Notes: generated by a model not told the origin, from the letters alone. Positions 25,220-34,163 are shown, counted from the first letter of the stretch. The stretch: DNA of 64,000 nucleotides from Streptomyces cellulosae (GCF_000721105.1 NZ_JOEV01000001.1:248001-312000); one strand, 5' to 3'. Translations and numbers: made by a program.

Positions 25220-26167
25220 ATGGCTGCCACCGCACCCCGCCCGACCACGCGCAAGCGTCCGGCCGACGTCTCCCACAGGCGCGCGGCCGGGCGCCGTGAC
25301 CGCGTCCAGTGGAAGGGCTACCTCTACGCCCTCCCCGCTCTGACCGTCCTCACGGTCTTCCTGCTCGTCCCGCTCGGTCAGCTCGTGCGGATCTCCCTCT
25401 ACCACTGGGACGGCCTGTCCGCCTCCACCTGGGCGGGACTGGCCAACTACACCGAGATCGCCCGCGATCCGCAGCTGCGGGCCTCCTTCGGTCACTCCTT
25501 CGTGCTCATCTTCTTCTTCGCTCTCGTCCCGATCGCTCTCGCCCTGGTCCTCGCCGCCGTCACCACCCGCGCCGCCAGGCTGCGCGGGGTGTCCGTCTTC
25601 CGAGCGGTGATCTTCCTGCCCCAGGTCGTCGCCATGGTCGTCACCGCCACCGCCTGGACGGCCGTCTACGCACCCGAAGGCGTGCTCAACCAGGCACTGA
25701 ACGCCATCGGTCTGGAGAGCGTCGGCCGCTCCTGGCTCGGCGACTTCGGTACCGCGCTGCCCGCCGTCGGACTCATCGGCACCTGGCTGGAGATCGGCCT
25801 GTGCCTGGTGCTGTTCATCGCCGGCATCGGCCAGATCCCCCGTGAGCTGTACGAGGCGGCCAAGGTCGACGGTGCCGGGGCGGTCCGGGAGTTCTTCGCG
25901 GTCACCCTGCCGGGGCTGCGCGGCCAGATCACGGTGGCGCTCACCCTCACCGTCATCGCGGCGCTGCGCACCTTCGACCTGGTGTACGTCGCCACCCACG
26001 GCGGACCGGGCAACGCCACCAGCCTGCCGGCCTTCGAGGTCTACAACCGGGCCTTCAACACCGGCCAGGTCGGTTCGGCCTGCGCGATCGCCGTCGTTCT
26101 GACCGGGGTGATCCTGCTCCTCACCTTCCTGATCACCAAGCTCCAGCCCGAGGATGACGAGTCATGA
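25220..26167 (+). CDS. ABC sugar transporter permease (MalF/UgpA type)
   Basis: 315 residues. Six predicted membrane segments beginning near residue 35 and a cytoplasmic EAA loop (YEAAKVDGAGAVREFFAVTLPGL, near residue 215) that docks the ATPase. It follows the binding protein by 13 bp and overlaps the next permease by ATGA. Confidence 0.94.
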   Translation: MAATAPRPTTRKRPADVSHRRAAGRRDRVQWKGYLYALPALTVLTVFLLVPLGQLVRISLYHWDGLSASTWAGLANYTEIARDPQLRASFGHSFVLIFFFALVPIALALVLAAVTTRAARLRGVSVFRAVIFLPQVVAMVVTATAWTAVYAPEGVLNQALNAIGLESVGRSWLGDFGTALPAVGLIGTWLEIGLCLVLFIAGIGQIPRELYEAAKVDGAGAVREFFAVTLPGLRGQITVALTLTVIAALRTFDLVYVATHGGPGNATSLPAFEVYNRAFNTGQVGSACAIAVVLTGVILLLTFLITKLQPEDDES

Positions 26168-26985
26168 TCTCCCGGCGCGAACGCGCACTGAACTACGCCG
26201 TCCTCACGGTCTTCGCCGCGCTGGCCCTCGTGCCGCTGGTCGGGGTGGTGGCCTCCTCGCTGACGCCGCGCGCGCAGTCCTCCCCGACGTTCACCTGGCC
26301 GGACCACCTGGACTGGAGCAACTTCTCCACGGCGTGGGCGCAGGGCCACTTCGCGACGTACCTGCGCTCCAGCCTGTTCGTCGCGGTGAGCGTCGTCCTG
26401 ATCACGGGCGTCCTGGCGATCCTCGCCGGGTACTCCTTCGCGCGCTTCGACTACCCCGGCCGCTCGCTGCTGTTCTACGTCACCCTGGTCGGGCTCATGG
26501 TCCCGCCCGAGGCGTTCGTCATCCCTCTCTACTTCAACCTGCGCGACGTCGGTCTCACCGACTCGTACTGGTCGCTGATCCTCCCGCAGACCGCCCAGTC
26601 GCTGGCCTTCGGCGTGTTCTGGATGCGCAACTTCTTCCGCTCCGTACCGTCCGCCGTCATCGAGGCGGCGCGGCTCGACGGGGCGTCGGACCGGCGGGTG
26701 CTGTGGCAGATCCTCGTGCCCATCAGCCGGCCCGCGCTGCTCACCATGGCGATGCTCGTGTTCATGTGGACCTGGAACGAGTTCCTGCTTCCGCTCGTCA
26801 TGATCACCGATGAGGCGAAGCGCACCGCACCCCTGGGCCTGGCGTTCTTCCAGAGCGCGCACACAACGCAGTACTCCCTGCTGGCCGCGGCCTCCGTCAT
26901 CGTCGCCCTGCCGGTCGTCGTCCTGTACGTCTTCCTGCAGCGGCACTTCATCACCGGAATGCTCTCCGGCGCGGTGAAGGGGTGA
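26164..26985 (+). CDS. ABC sugar transporter permease (MalG/UgpE type)
   Basis: 273 residues, ATG overlapping the upstream stop. Six membrane segments and the EAA loop IEAARLDGASDRRVLWQILVPISRPAL near residue 178. It completes the import channel; the operon ends here and the next gene is convergent, 49 bp away. Confidence 0.94.
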   Translation: MISRRERALNYAVLTVFAALALVPLVGVVASSLTPRAQSSPTFTWPDHLDWSNFSTAWAQGHFATYLRSSLFVAVSVVLITGVLAILAGYSFARFDYPGRSLLFYVTLVGLMVPPEAFVIPLYFNLRDVGLTDSYWSLILPQTAQSLAFGVFWMRNFFRSVPSAVIEAARLDGASDRRVLWQILVPISRPALLTMAMLVFMWTWNEFLLPLVMITDEAKRTAPLGLAFFQSAHTTQYSLLAAASVIVALPVVVLYVFLQRHFITGMLSGAVKG

Positions 26986-27034
26986 GCACAGCCGCAGAGC
27001 GATGACCACCGCGGGCCGAACCGCTCGGGAGACG

Positions 27035-28150
27035 TCAGATGCCGAGCCGGTCCAACAGCCGCTCGTGGTACACCGCCGGGCCGCCGAACAGGAGCTGCGA
27101 GGACTTCGCCCGCCGGAAGTACAGGTGGGCGGGGTGCTCCCAGGTGAAGCCGATACCGCCGTGGACCTGGATGTTCTCCATGGCGGCGACCATGTACGCC
27201 TTGGAGCAGCAGGCGTGTGCCACCGCGGCGGCGACCGGGAACTCGTCCGAGCCCTCGTCGGCGAGCAGCGCGGCCTCCCGGCTCGCCGCCTCCGCCAACT
27301 CCACCTGCACGAGCATGTCGGCGCACTTGTGCTTGACCGCCTGGAAGGAGCCGATCGGCCGGCCGAACTGATGACGGACCCGGGCGTATTCCGCGCTCGC
27401 CTCCAGACACCGGCGCGCCCCGCCCGCCTGCTCGGCGGCCAGTCCCACCGAGGCGATGTCGAGGACCTTGGCCATGATGCGCCCGCCCGCTCCCTGCGCC
27501 CCGACGAGGGTCGCGGGCACGGCGTCGAAGGTCACCCGGGCCATGGCCCGGGTGGCGTCCAGGGTCTCCATCGGCTCCGCCGCGAGTCCCGTGGTGCCCC
27601 GCTCCACGGCGAAGAGGGTGGGTCCGGCGACGGTACGGGCGACGACGAGGATCAGGTCGGCCGTCGTACCGTCGACGACGAAGCACTTGCTGCCGCGTAG
27701 CGTCCAGCCGCCGTCGCCGTCCGGCACGGCGCGCGCCGAGACCATGGCGGGGTCCCAGGAGCCGTGGTCCTCGGCGACGGCGAGGGTGGCCGTCGTCCGT
27801 CCGGCCGCGATGCCGGGAAGATGGCGCGCACAGGCCTCCTGGTCCCCCGAGGCGAGCAGGGCCTGGGCCGCCAGGAGGACGGTGGCGAAGAAGGGGGCGC
27901 AGAACAGCGCACGGCCCATCTCCTCCAGGACGACGCCGAGTTCGACGAGGCCGAAGCCGTCGCCGCCGTACTCCTCCGGGATCGCCAGGCCCGGCAGGCG
28001 CAGTTGGTCGGCCGCCTGGGACCACACCGCCGGGTCGAAGCGCGGCTCGCTCTCCATCAGCTTGCGCACCGCTTCCTCGGGCGACTTGGCCTCCAAGAAC
28101 TCCCTGACGGAGGCCCGCAGTTCCCGCAGTTCGCTCTCGTCGGCGGTCAC
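27035..28150 (-). CDS. Acyl-CoA dehydrogenase, FadE-like subunit B of a coupled pair
   Basis: 371 residues from a GTG that overlaps the upstream dehydrogenase stop (GTGA) and has AGGAGGTG nearby. It contains RHQFGRPIGSFQAVKHKCADM and ENIQVHGGIGFTWEHPAHLYFRRAK, the same FadE subclass as the protein at 3.4 kb. Coupled pairs of unequal acyl-CoA dehydrogenases form alpha2beta2 tetramers with two FADs in steroid catabolism (ChsE-type); this pair is a good candidate. Last gene of a seven-gene minus-strand operon starting at 34.09 kb. Confidence 0.91.
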   Translation of the reverse strand: MTADESELRELRASVREFLEAKSPEEAVRKLMESEPRFDPAVWSQAADQLRLPGLAIPEEYGGDGFGLVELGVVLEEMGRALFCAPFFATVLLAAQALLASGDQEACARHLPGIAAGRTTATLAVAEDHGSWDPAMVSARAVPDGDGGWTLRGSKCFVVDGTTADLILVVARTVAGPTLFAVERGTTGLAAEPMETLDATRAMARVTFDAVPATLVGAQGAGGRIMAKVLDIASVGLAAEQAGGARRCLEASAEYARVRHQFGRPIGSFQAVKHKCADMLVQVELAEAASREAALLADEGSDEFPVAAAVAHACCSKAYMVAAMENIQVHGGIGFTWEHPAHLYFRRAKSSQLLFGGPAVYHERLLDRLGI

Positions 28151-29391
28151 GACCGCACCTCCTTGGCAGCGGTGGTCACCGGTTCCCTGGGCAGGCCGAG
28201 GACACGTTCCGCGAGGATGTTCTTCATGATCTCCTCGGTGCCGCCGAGGATGCGCAACGCCGGGGTGGCCAGGAGCAGTTCGGTCCAGGCGTAGGTGCCC
28301 CACCGGCCGGTGTCGGCGATGATCCGGGGGCCGAGCACGTCGGACACGAAGTGTGCCGCCCGGGTGAGGTTCTGGCCGTACATCAGCTTCGAGACGGACA
28401 TCTCGGGGCCCGGCGCGACCCCGGAGCGCAGCTTGCGCAGGGCGCGGGCGTTGAGGTGCCCGGTGGCCAGGACGTCCACCAGGAGTTCCGCGAGGCGGGC
28501 GCGCAGGGCGCGGTCGTCCCAGGTCCAGGTGGCCCGCATGAGCGCCGATAGGTGGTCCGGGGACAGGGCGGCGGCCACCGGGCCGACCCCCTCGCTGCCT
28601 ACGGTCGCGCGCTCGTTCATCAGGGTGGTCAGGGCGACGGTCCAGCCGCCGTCGACCTCGCCGAGCCGGTGGTCGTCGGGGATGCGGACGTCGGTGAGGA
28701 ACACCTCGTTGAAGTCGGCGCCGCCGGTCATCTGCCGCAGTGGCCGTACCTCGACGCCTGGGGCGTCCATGGGGACCAGGAAGGCGGTGATGCCACGGTG
28801 CTTGCGCGCGTCCGGGTCGGTACGGGTGAGCGCGAGACCGATCTGGCTGTGCTGGGCGACCGAGGTCCACACCTTCTGCCCGTTCAGCACCCAGTCCTCG
28901 CCCTCACGGACTGCCCGCGTGGCCACGCTCGCCAGGTCGGACCCCGCGCCGGGTTCGCTGAACAGCTGGCAGGCGATGGCGTCCCCGCGGTACATCGCCG
29001 GCAGCCAGCGGTCCTTGATGTGGGGCTGGGCGTGGGCCAGGATCGTCGGTCCGATCATGCCCAGGCCGATCACACCGAGCACACCGGTGTCGGCGACGTC
29101 GTACTCCGACTCGACGGCGTCGTAGAGCAGGTCGTGGACCGGGGTCAGGCCCCGGCCGCCGTACTCCACCGGTCCCGTGATCCAGCCGAAGCCGTTCTCG
29201 TAGCGGATCCGCTGCCACTCCCGGGCGCGTCGCACGAACTCCCGTTCCTCGTCGGGCGGGAGGCTGCTGAAGTACGCCATCGAGTCGTCGCCCTCGCCCC
29301 AGACGACGGCGGTGCGGTCGGGGGCCTTCGCCGCATGGGCGTCGAGGAAGCGGCGCGCCTCGGCGGCGAAGTCCTGCATGTCCTGTTCCAT
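28147..29391 (-). CDS. Acyl-CoA dehydrogenase, FadE-like subunit A of a coupled pair
   Basis: 414 residues. Motifs: FSEPGAGSDLASVATRA, WVLNGQKVWTSVAQHS, MTGGADFNEVFLTDVRIPD and a C-terminal LRILGGTEEIMKNILAERVLGLPR. The VWTS and GGADFNEVF forms are typical of the larger partner in heteromeric FadE pairs. Start-stop overlap with the partner implies equal synthesis and assembly. It probably oxidises a bulky side-chain or ring acyl-CoA. Confidence 0.91.
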   Translation of the reverse strand: MEQDMQDFAAEARRFLDAHAAKAPDRTAVVWGEGDDSMAYFSSLPPDEEREFVRRAREWQRIRYENGFGWITGPVEYGGRGLTPVHDLLYDAVESEYDVADTGVLGVIGLGMIGPTILAHAQPHIKDRWLPAMYRGDAIACQLFSEPGAGSDLASVATRAVREGEDWVLNGQKVWTSVAQHSQIGLALTRTDPDARKHRGITAFLVPMDAPGVEVRPLRQMTGGADFNEVFLTDVRIPDDHRLGEVDGGWTVALTTLMNERATVGSEGVGPVAAALSPDHLSALMRATWTWDDRALRARLAELLVDVLATGHLNARALRKLRSGVAPGPEMSVSKLMYGQNLTRAAHFVSDVLGPRIIADTGRWGTYAWTELLLATPALRILGGTEEIMKNILAERVLGLPREPVTTAAKEVRS

Positions 29392-29437
29392 CGCGGGTCC
29401 CTGCTGCTCTCGGGTCGATCTCAGGTCGATCTCGATG

Positions 29438-30586
29438 TCAGGTCGAGAGGATCGTCACCGCCGACGCTCCGGGCGCGCCGTACAGGTGGGTGTAGCCGAC
29501 GCGCGGTGTGCCGGGGATCTGGCGCGTGCCCGCCGCACCGCGCAGTTGGAGCACGATCTCGTGGATCTGGCGCAGCCCGGACGCGCCGATCGGCTCCCCG
29601 TTGCCGAGCAGTCCCCCGTCGGTGTTGACCGGGAGCCGCCCGCCGATCTCCGTGGCGCCCTCGGCGATGAGGCGTTCCTGCTCGCCGTCCTTGCAGAGGC
29701 CGTTCTCCGCCATGTGGATGATCTCCGACCCGGCGTCGGTGTCCTGGAGCTGGGCGACGTCGACGTCCTCGGGGCCGATGCCCGCGCGTTCGTAGGCGTC
29801 CCGGGAGGCGTCCACGCTCGGGCTGTCCACGGGCTCCCCGACCGGGAACGACGGGCTCTGCACCTCGAACGCGCCGAGCCTGCGGCTGCGCAGGGAGGTG
29901 GCGCGGACCCGTACGGGGGTGGAGGTGTACTTGTGGGCCTGGTCGGCCCGGCACATCACGACGGCCGCGGCGCCCTCGTTCGGGCCGCAGTACATGAACT
30001 GGCGCAGGGGGTAGTTGAGGACCGGGGAGGCGAGGACCTCCTCGGGCGTGAGGGGCGTGCGGCGCCAGGCCTTCTCGTTGCCGGCCGCGTTGCGGAAGTT
30101 CTTCGAGGCCACGCGGGCGAGCGTCTCGTGGGAGATGCCGTGCTCGTGCATATAGCGGTTGATCTTCATGCCGAAGAAGTGGGTGGTGAGGAAGAGCCCG
30201 GTCTGCCCGTACCAGGAGGGGATGCCCGCCACGGACGGGTCGGCGGCGAACGCGCCGCGCGGGTGCTTGTCCAGGCCGATCGCGATGGTCAGGTCGTGCT
30301 CACCGGTCTCGATCGCGCGGGCGGCCAGCGCCACCGCCGTACCGGCCGTCGCGCAGCCGTTGAAGACACCGCGCAGGGGTACGCCGGTCAGGCCGAGCCG
30401 GCCGACGATCGCGTCCGGGTTGGCGACCTCGTAGCTGCCGATGTAACCGCCCTGGATCTGCGGCCAGTTCACGCCCGCGTCGGCGAGCGCCAGCCGTACC
30501 GCGTCCGCGCCCATGTCCAGCGCGGGCTTGCCGGGGAACCGGCCGAAGGGGTGCAGTCCCACCCCGATGATGACGGCCTCGGTCAC
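29438..30586 (-). CDS. Thiolase-fold protein (lipid-transfer/SCP-x-like) with altered His/Cys sites
   Basis: 382 residues, GTG start behind GAGGAGGAG, overlapping the DUF35 stop (GTGA). The Cys of NGCATAG (near residue 86) is kept, unlike the homologue at 10.9 kb. The GHPxGATG His is replaced (GNGEPIGASG), and the C-terminal CxG loop reads YTHLYGAPGA with Tyr. Tyr-bearing sites of this kind occur in Ltp2-type aldolases that work with DUF35 proteins. It is either a divergent thiolase or a retro-aldolase. Confidence 0.88.
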   Translation of the reverse strand: MTEAVIIGVGLHPFGRFPGKPALDMGADAVRLALADAGVNWPQIQGGYIGSYEVANPDAIVGRLGLTGVPLRGVFNGCATAGTAVALAARAIETGEHDLTIAIGLDKHPRGAFAADPSVAGIPSWYGQTGLFLTTHFFGMKINRYMHEHGISHETLARVASKNFRNAAGNEKAWRRTPLTPEEVLASPVLNYPLRQFMYCGPNEGAAAVVMCRADQAHKYTSTPVRVRATSLRSRRLGAFEVQSPSFPVGEPVDSPSVDASRDAYERAGIGPEDVDVAQLQDTDAGSEIIHMAENGLCKDGEQERLIAEGATEIGGRLPVNTDGGLLGNGEPIGASGLRQIHEIVLQLRGAAGTRQIPGTPRVGYTHLYGAPGASAVTILST

Positions 30587-31023
30587 GGTGTCTCCTCCTC
30601 GGCCGGGGCGAACGCGAACGTCATGACCTCGGTGCCGTCGTCCTCCACGGTGTACGGCACCAGCGTGAGTCGCATGTCCTGCCCGATCTTCAGCTTCTCG
30701 GGGTCGGGTTCGGTGAGCCGGGCCTCGACCAGCAGCTCGCCGGGAAGTTCGATGTACCCGACGGCGTAGGGCTCGAAGGCCTCCGGGCCGTCGTACGGCG
30801 GGGACGGCGGGCGGAAGTCCTGGGTCGTGTACGTCCACAGCGTGCCACGGTCCGCCAGGAGCCGTTCCTTCGACTCGTCGCTCGCACACCGGACACAGGT
30901 CGCGGCGGCCGGGAAGCTCACCAGGTGGCACACCGCGCACTGCGAGCCGATCAGTCGGAGCGGGCCCGCGGCGGGGGGCCAGGTGAACAGACCCTCGGCG
31001 ACCGGCCGTTGTGTCGTCGTCAT
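30583..31023 (-). CDS. DUF35 Zn-ribbon/OB-fold protein
   Basis: 146 residues. Zinc ribbon Cys pairs CAVC and CVRC (about residues 29-46), then an OB fold (GTLWTYTTQDFRPPSPPYDG, YAVGYIELPGELLVEARL). Coupled by GTGA overlap to the thiolase-fold gene, mirroring the 10.5-12.1 kb module in the opposite gene order relative to function but the same pairing. It probably forms the CoA-binding half of the complex. Confidence 0.89.
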   Translation of the reverse strand: MTTTQRPVAEGLFTWPPAAGPLRLIGSQCAVCHLVSFPAAATCVRCASDESKERLLADRGTLWTYTTQDFRPPSPPYDGPEAFEPYAVGYIELPGELLVEARLTEPDPEKLKIGQDMRLTLVPYTVEDDGTEVMTFAFAPAEEETP

Positions 31024-31026
31024 CGC

Positions 31027-31938
31027 TCAGGCTCCGTTCCGGTTGCCCAGGGCGTCGGCGTTCGGGGCCGCCTTGGCCACCAGGTTGGGGACGACGGAGG
31101 ACAGCTCGTCCGGGGTCCAGCGGGTGTCGGCGCTCGCGCCGGGGCCGTTGACCCAGCCCTCCAGTACGGTGATCCGGTTGCCGACGACTCCGAAGACCCG
31201 GCCGGTGACCTCCCGCGAGGCGGCCGAGCCCAGCCACACCACGAGCGGCGAGATGGCCTCGGGGGTCAGGTCCTGGCTCTCGGCGGCCTGCTTCATCATC
31301 TCGATGTCCTCGGTGAGCCGGGTCAGCGCGGTGGGCGCGATGGCGTTCACCGTCACGCCGTAGCGGGCGAGTTCGGCCGCGGCGATGATCGTGAGGCTGC
31401 CGATGCCGGCCTTGGCGGAGCCGTAGTTGGACTGACCGGGGTTGCCGAAGATGCCGGACGGAGACGTCGTGTTGATCACCCGGGCGTCGTTGCCGTGACC
31501 GGCCTTGGCACGCTCCCGCCAGTACGCGGCGGCGTGGTGCAGGGTGGCGAAGCTGCCCTTGAGGTGGACGGCGATCACACTGTCCCAGTCCCGCTCGGTC
31601 ATCGACACGATCATCCGGTCACGCAGGATGCCGGCGTTGTTGACCAGCACGTCCAGGCCGCCGTAGGTGTCCACGGCCTGCTGGACCAGGCGTGCGGAGC
31701 CCTCCCAGGTCGAGATGTCGTCCGTGTTGGCCACCGCCTCGCCGCCGGCCGCGACGATCTCGTCGACCACGGTCTGCGCCGGCCCGGCCGAGGCGCCCGC
31801 CCCGTCGCGCCCGCCGCCCAGGTCGTTGACCACGACCTTCGCCCCGTGCGCGGCGAACGCCAGGGCGTGTGCCCTGCCGATCCCGTTGCCGGCGCCGGTG
31901 ACGACCACGACCCGGCCGTCGACCACTCCTTCGGTCAT
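31027..31938 (-). CDS. Short-chain dehydrogenase (MFE-2-like hydroxyacyl-CoA dehydrogenase)
   Basis: 303 residues from the ATG at 31938 with GAGGAG upstream; an open frame extends to 31971 but only through repeat DNA. TGAGNGIGRAH, NDLGGG, NNAGILRDRM and the catalytic INTTSPSGIFGNPGQSNYGSAK are present. It is very like the SDR at 19.3 kb, including the C-terminal VVGNRITVLEGW. It is expected to oxidise a 3-hydroxyacyl-CoA upstream of the thiolase-fold/DUF35 step encoded next. Confidence 0.92.
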   Translation of the reverse strand: MTEGVVDGRVVVVTGAGNGIGRAHALAFAAHGAKVVVNDLGGGRDGAGASAGPAQTVVDEIVAAGGEAVANTDDISTWEGSARLVQQAVDTYGGLDVLVNNAGILRDRMIVSMTERDWDSVIAVHLKGSFATLHHAAAYWRERAKAGHGNDARVINTTSPSGIFGNPGQSNYGSAKAGIGSLTIIAAAELARYGVTVNAIAPTALTRLTEDIEMMKQAAESQDLTPEAISPLVVWLGSAASREVTGRVFGVVGNRITVLEGWVNGPGASADTRWTPDELSSVVPNLVAKAAPNADALGNRNGA

Positions 31939-31947
31939 GCTCAACTC

Positions 31948-32050
31948 CTCTATCGGGTCCATCGGATCCATCGGGTCTGTCCGGGTTCATCGGGGTTTAT
32001 CGGGGTCCATCAGGGTCCGTCAGGGCCCATCGGGGTTCATCGGGCCTGTC
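31948..32050. repeat. Short tandem repeat, 9-10 bp unit (CCATCGGGGT-like)
   Basis: About eleven degenerate head-to-tail copies of a 9-10 bp unit (TCATCGGGGT, TTATCGGGGT, CCATCAGGGT and so on) fill the gap between the SDR start and the stop of the ANL-like gene. It lies between co-directional genes of one operon and touches the end of the upstream gene. Confidence 0.85.
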
Positions 32051-32768
32051 AGGAGGGCCGGTCGGCCTCGGCGAGCAGCACCCGCGGGTCCCCGCTGCCG
32101 CAGGCGCACCGGCCCGTGACGACGCGACCCGCGATGGGGAGCGGTGTCTCGTCGAGCGACGACGCGCGTCCCTCCCCCGCCGCCACGGTCAGCTGTCCGT
32201 CCCGCTCGCCGACCCGCCACTCGGCGGCGTTGACGTGCGCGCCGGTCCGCTCGGGGCACTCCAGGGCGAGGGCCGGTCCCACGGCCGAGATCACGGAGGC
32301 CGTCACCCCCACCCCGCGCAGCAGCGGTACGGCGGCCGGCCGGGCCAGCACCACCGACGTGGCGCGGAACATCTCACCGACGTCCGCCGTGCCGGCCAGC
32401 CCCTCCAGCGTGTCCGCCGACAGGCCGATCACCGCGTGCGGGTTCAGCTCGCGGTGGAAGACCGCGGTGCGGCGGTGGTCCCAGCCCATCGCCTCGGCGA
32501 TGCCGTACGGCACCTTCAGCGTGCGCAGGGCGCCGATCACCGCGTGACCCCAGAAGCCCTCGAAGCCGGAGGCGGTCAGCAGGGCCCGTTGCCCGGCGGC
32601 GAGACCGTGCTCCCGCAGCCGTGCGGTGACCCACTCGGTGTCCCGGGCGAGTTCCGCCCAGGTCAGTTCCAGGTCCCGCATGCCGTCGGCGGTGGGGAAG
32701 CGCAGGAGGTAGGCGAGTTCGGGGCGGTCGAGTGTCCTGGCCCGGGCCAGGGTGTCGGCGCGGGCCAT
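32049..32768 (-). CDS. Small ANL-like (adenylate-forming N-domain-like) protein
   Basis: 239 residues; its ATG shares one base with the stop of the larger ligase (TGATG). The middle (LELTWAELARDTEWVTARLREHGLAAGQRALLTASGFEGFWGHAVIGAL) resembles the N-terminal alpha/beta part of acyl-CoA ligases, but there is no ATP loop, no GxTE motif and no C-terminal lid. It ends with a Cys-containing CACGSGDPR segment. Its position suggests an accessory or split subunit of the neighbouring phenylacetate-CoA ligase-like enzyme. Function unknown. Confidence 0.7.
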   Translation of the reverse strand: MARADTLARARTLDRPELAYLLRFPTADGMRDLELTWAELARDTEWVTARLREHGLAAGQRALLTASGFEGFWGHAVIGALRTLKVPYGIAEAMGWDHRRTAVFHRELNPHAVIGLSADTLEGLAGTADVGEMFRATSVVLARPAAVPLLRGVGVTASVISAVGPALALECPERTGAHVNAAEWRVGERDGQLTVAAGEGRASSLDETPLPIAGRVVTGRCACGSGDPRVLLAEADRPS

Positions 32769-34090
32769 CAGCGCTTCACCACCCTGGGGAACTTGGCGAC
32801 GCTCGTCATGGTCTTCAACAGGTCCTCCTCGGGGCGCATGTCGAGCACCGGCTTGACTCCGGTCCGCTCGCGCACGGCCTCGCTCAAACGCCCGGCCAGG
32901 GCGTCGACGTCGCCGGTGAGATGGGGGTCGTAGCCGACGCGCAGCCGCAGTTCGTCGACCTCGCGCCGGTCCCGGACGATCTGGAAGACCCCCGCGACGG
33001 TCTCCGGCTGGTCCTCCACCGCCTGCCAGACGTCCCGCAGGACCACGGAGCGGCCCTGGACCACCGTCTCGTCGCCGCGCCGTCCGGCCACCCACATGCG
33101 GGCGTGGGTGCGGCCGCAGCCGCAGGTGTCCCGGGAGAGGCGGACCAGGTCCTCACTGCGGTAACGGATCAACGGCGCGGCCCGGTTGTCCAGGTCGGTG
33201 GCGACCAGTTCGCCCAGGTCGCTCTCGGGAACGTCGTGCCAGCCGTGCTCGTCGACCTCGACGCACTCGGCGAAGACGGTGTCCTCCCAGAGGTGGAAGC
33301 CGTCGTGCTCGCGGCACTCCCAGGCGGTGCCGGTGTCGGCGGCGCTGGTGTACTCGTACACGTCGATGCCCCAGTCGTCGCGGATCCGCTCGCGCATCTT
33401 CCGGCTCAGGGGCTGGCCGGCGCAGGAGGCGCCCTTGAGGGAGGAGAAGGCTTCCCTCAGATCGGTCTTCTCGGCCAGGTGCTCCAGCTCCACCATCTGC
33501 GGATACATCATCTGCAGGTAGGCGGGGCGGTAGGTGCGCAGGGCCTCGACGACCCCGGGCATGTTCCCCATCCAGGTGTCCACCTCGATGACCACCGCGC
33601 CCAGCGCCTGGAAGCCGGCGTCCATGAAGTTGCGGAAGGTGCCGGGCGGGCTCAGCACCCGGTCCCCGGGCCGAAGGCCCAGTTCCCACAGGTCACGCAC
33701 CTGCGCGGTCACCAGGGGCGGGGCGTCCTGCCAGATCTCGGCGAAGAACTCCGGGTCGCCGGTGGTACCGGAGCTGGACGAGACCGAGGTCAGCTCCTCG
33801 ACCGGGACGCAGAGCAGGCCGGCGAAGGGATCGCCGGTGCGGGCCCGGTAGGCGCGGATCATGTCCTTGGTGATGAACGGAATCCGGGCCCGGAAGTCCT
33901 CCAGGGAGCGGATGTCACGCGGGTGGGCCCCGTGCTCGTCCCACAGCTCGCGGTAGAAGGCCGAGTTGGCGTAGACGTACTCGACGAGCTCCAGGACCTT
34001 TTTCTCCTGCCGCGCGCGCAACTGTTCGCGGGGCATGGTCTCCACCTGGGGCTCGAAGTACCTGTCAGCGGTGTCCCTGTCACCGACCAT
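32768..34090 (-). CDS. Phenylacetate-CoA ligase-like (PaaK family) AMP-forming enzyme
   Basis: 440 residues. The PaaK-type motifs are present: ATP loop TSVSSSSGTTGDPEFF near residue 105, YEYTSAADTGTAWECREHDG, TDLDNRAAPLIRYRSEDLVRL and a Cys-rich CGCGRTHARMWVAGRRGDE, with a C-terminal Lys in FPRVVKR. Activation of an aromatic or cyclic carboxylate to its CoA ester is expected. It is first in a seven-gene operon (ligase, ANL-like, SDR, DUF35, thiolase-fold, two acyl-CoA dehydrogenases), divergent from the ETF genes. Confidence 0.9.
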   Translation of the reverse strand: MVGDRDTADRYFEPQVETMPREQLRARQEKKVLELVEYVYANSAFYRELWDEHGAHPRDIRSLEDFRARIPFITKDMIRAYRARTGDPFAGLLCVPVEELTSVSSSSGTTGDPEFFAEIWQDAPPLVTAQVRDLWELGLRPGDRVLSPPGTFRNFMDAGFQALGAVVIEVDTWMGNMPGVVEALRTYRPAYLQMMYPQMVELEHLAEKTDLREAFSSLKGASCAGQPLSRKMRERIRDDWGIDVYEYTSAADTGTAWECREHDGFHLWEDTVFAECVEVDEHGWHDVPESDLGELVATDLDNRAAPLIRYRSEDLVRLSRDTCGCGRTHARMWVAGRRGDETVVQGRSVVLRDVWQAVEDQPETVAGVFQIVRDRREVDELRLRVGYDPHLTGDVDALAGRLSEAVRERTGVKPVLDMRPEEDLLKTMTSVAKFPRVVKR

Positions 34091-34163
34091 GGCGCCTCCT
34101 CGCGGCTCAGTGCCCAGATCTTCCAGCTATCAGCGCAATCAGTCAACCAATTCGACGGATTAG

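Noticed and set aside
31948-32119. Ser/Ile/Gly-rich peptide encoded by the 10-bp repeat.
   Set aside because: The periodic peptide is a product of the DNA repeat; there is no start with a ribosome site and no match to a known protein.
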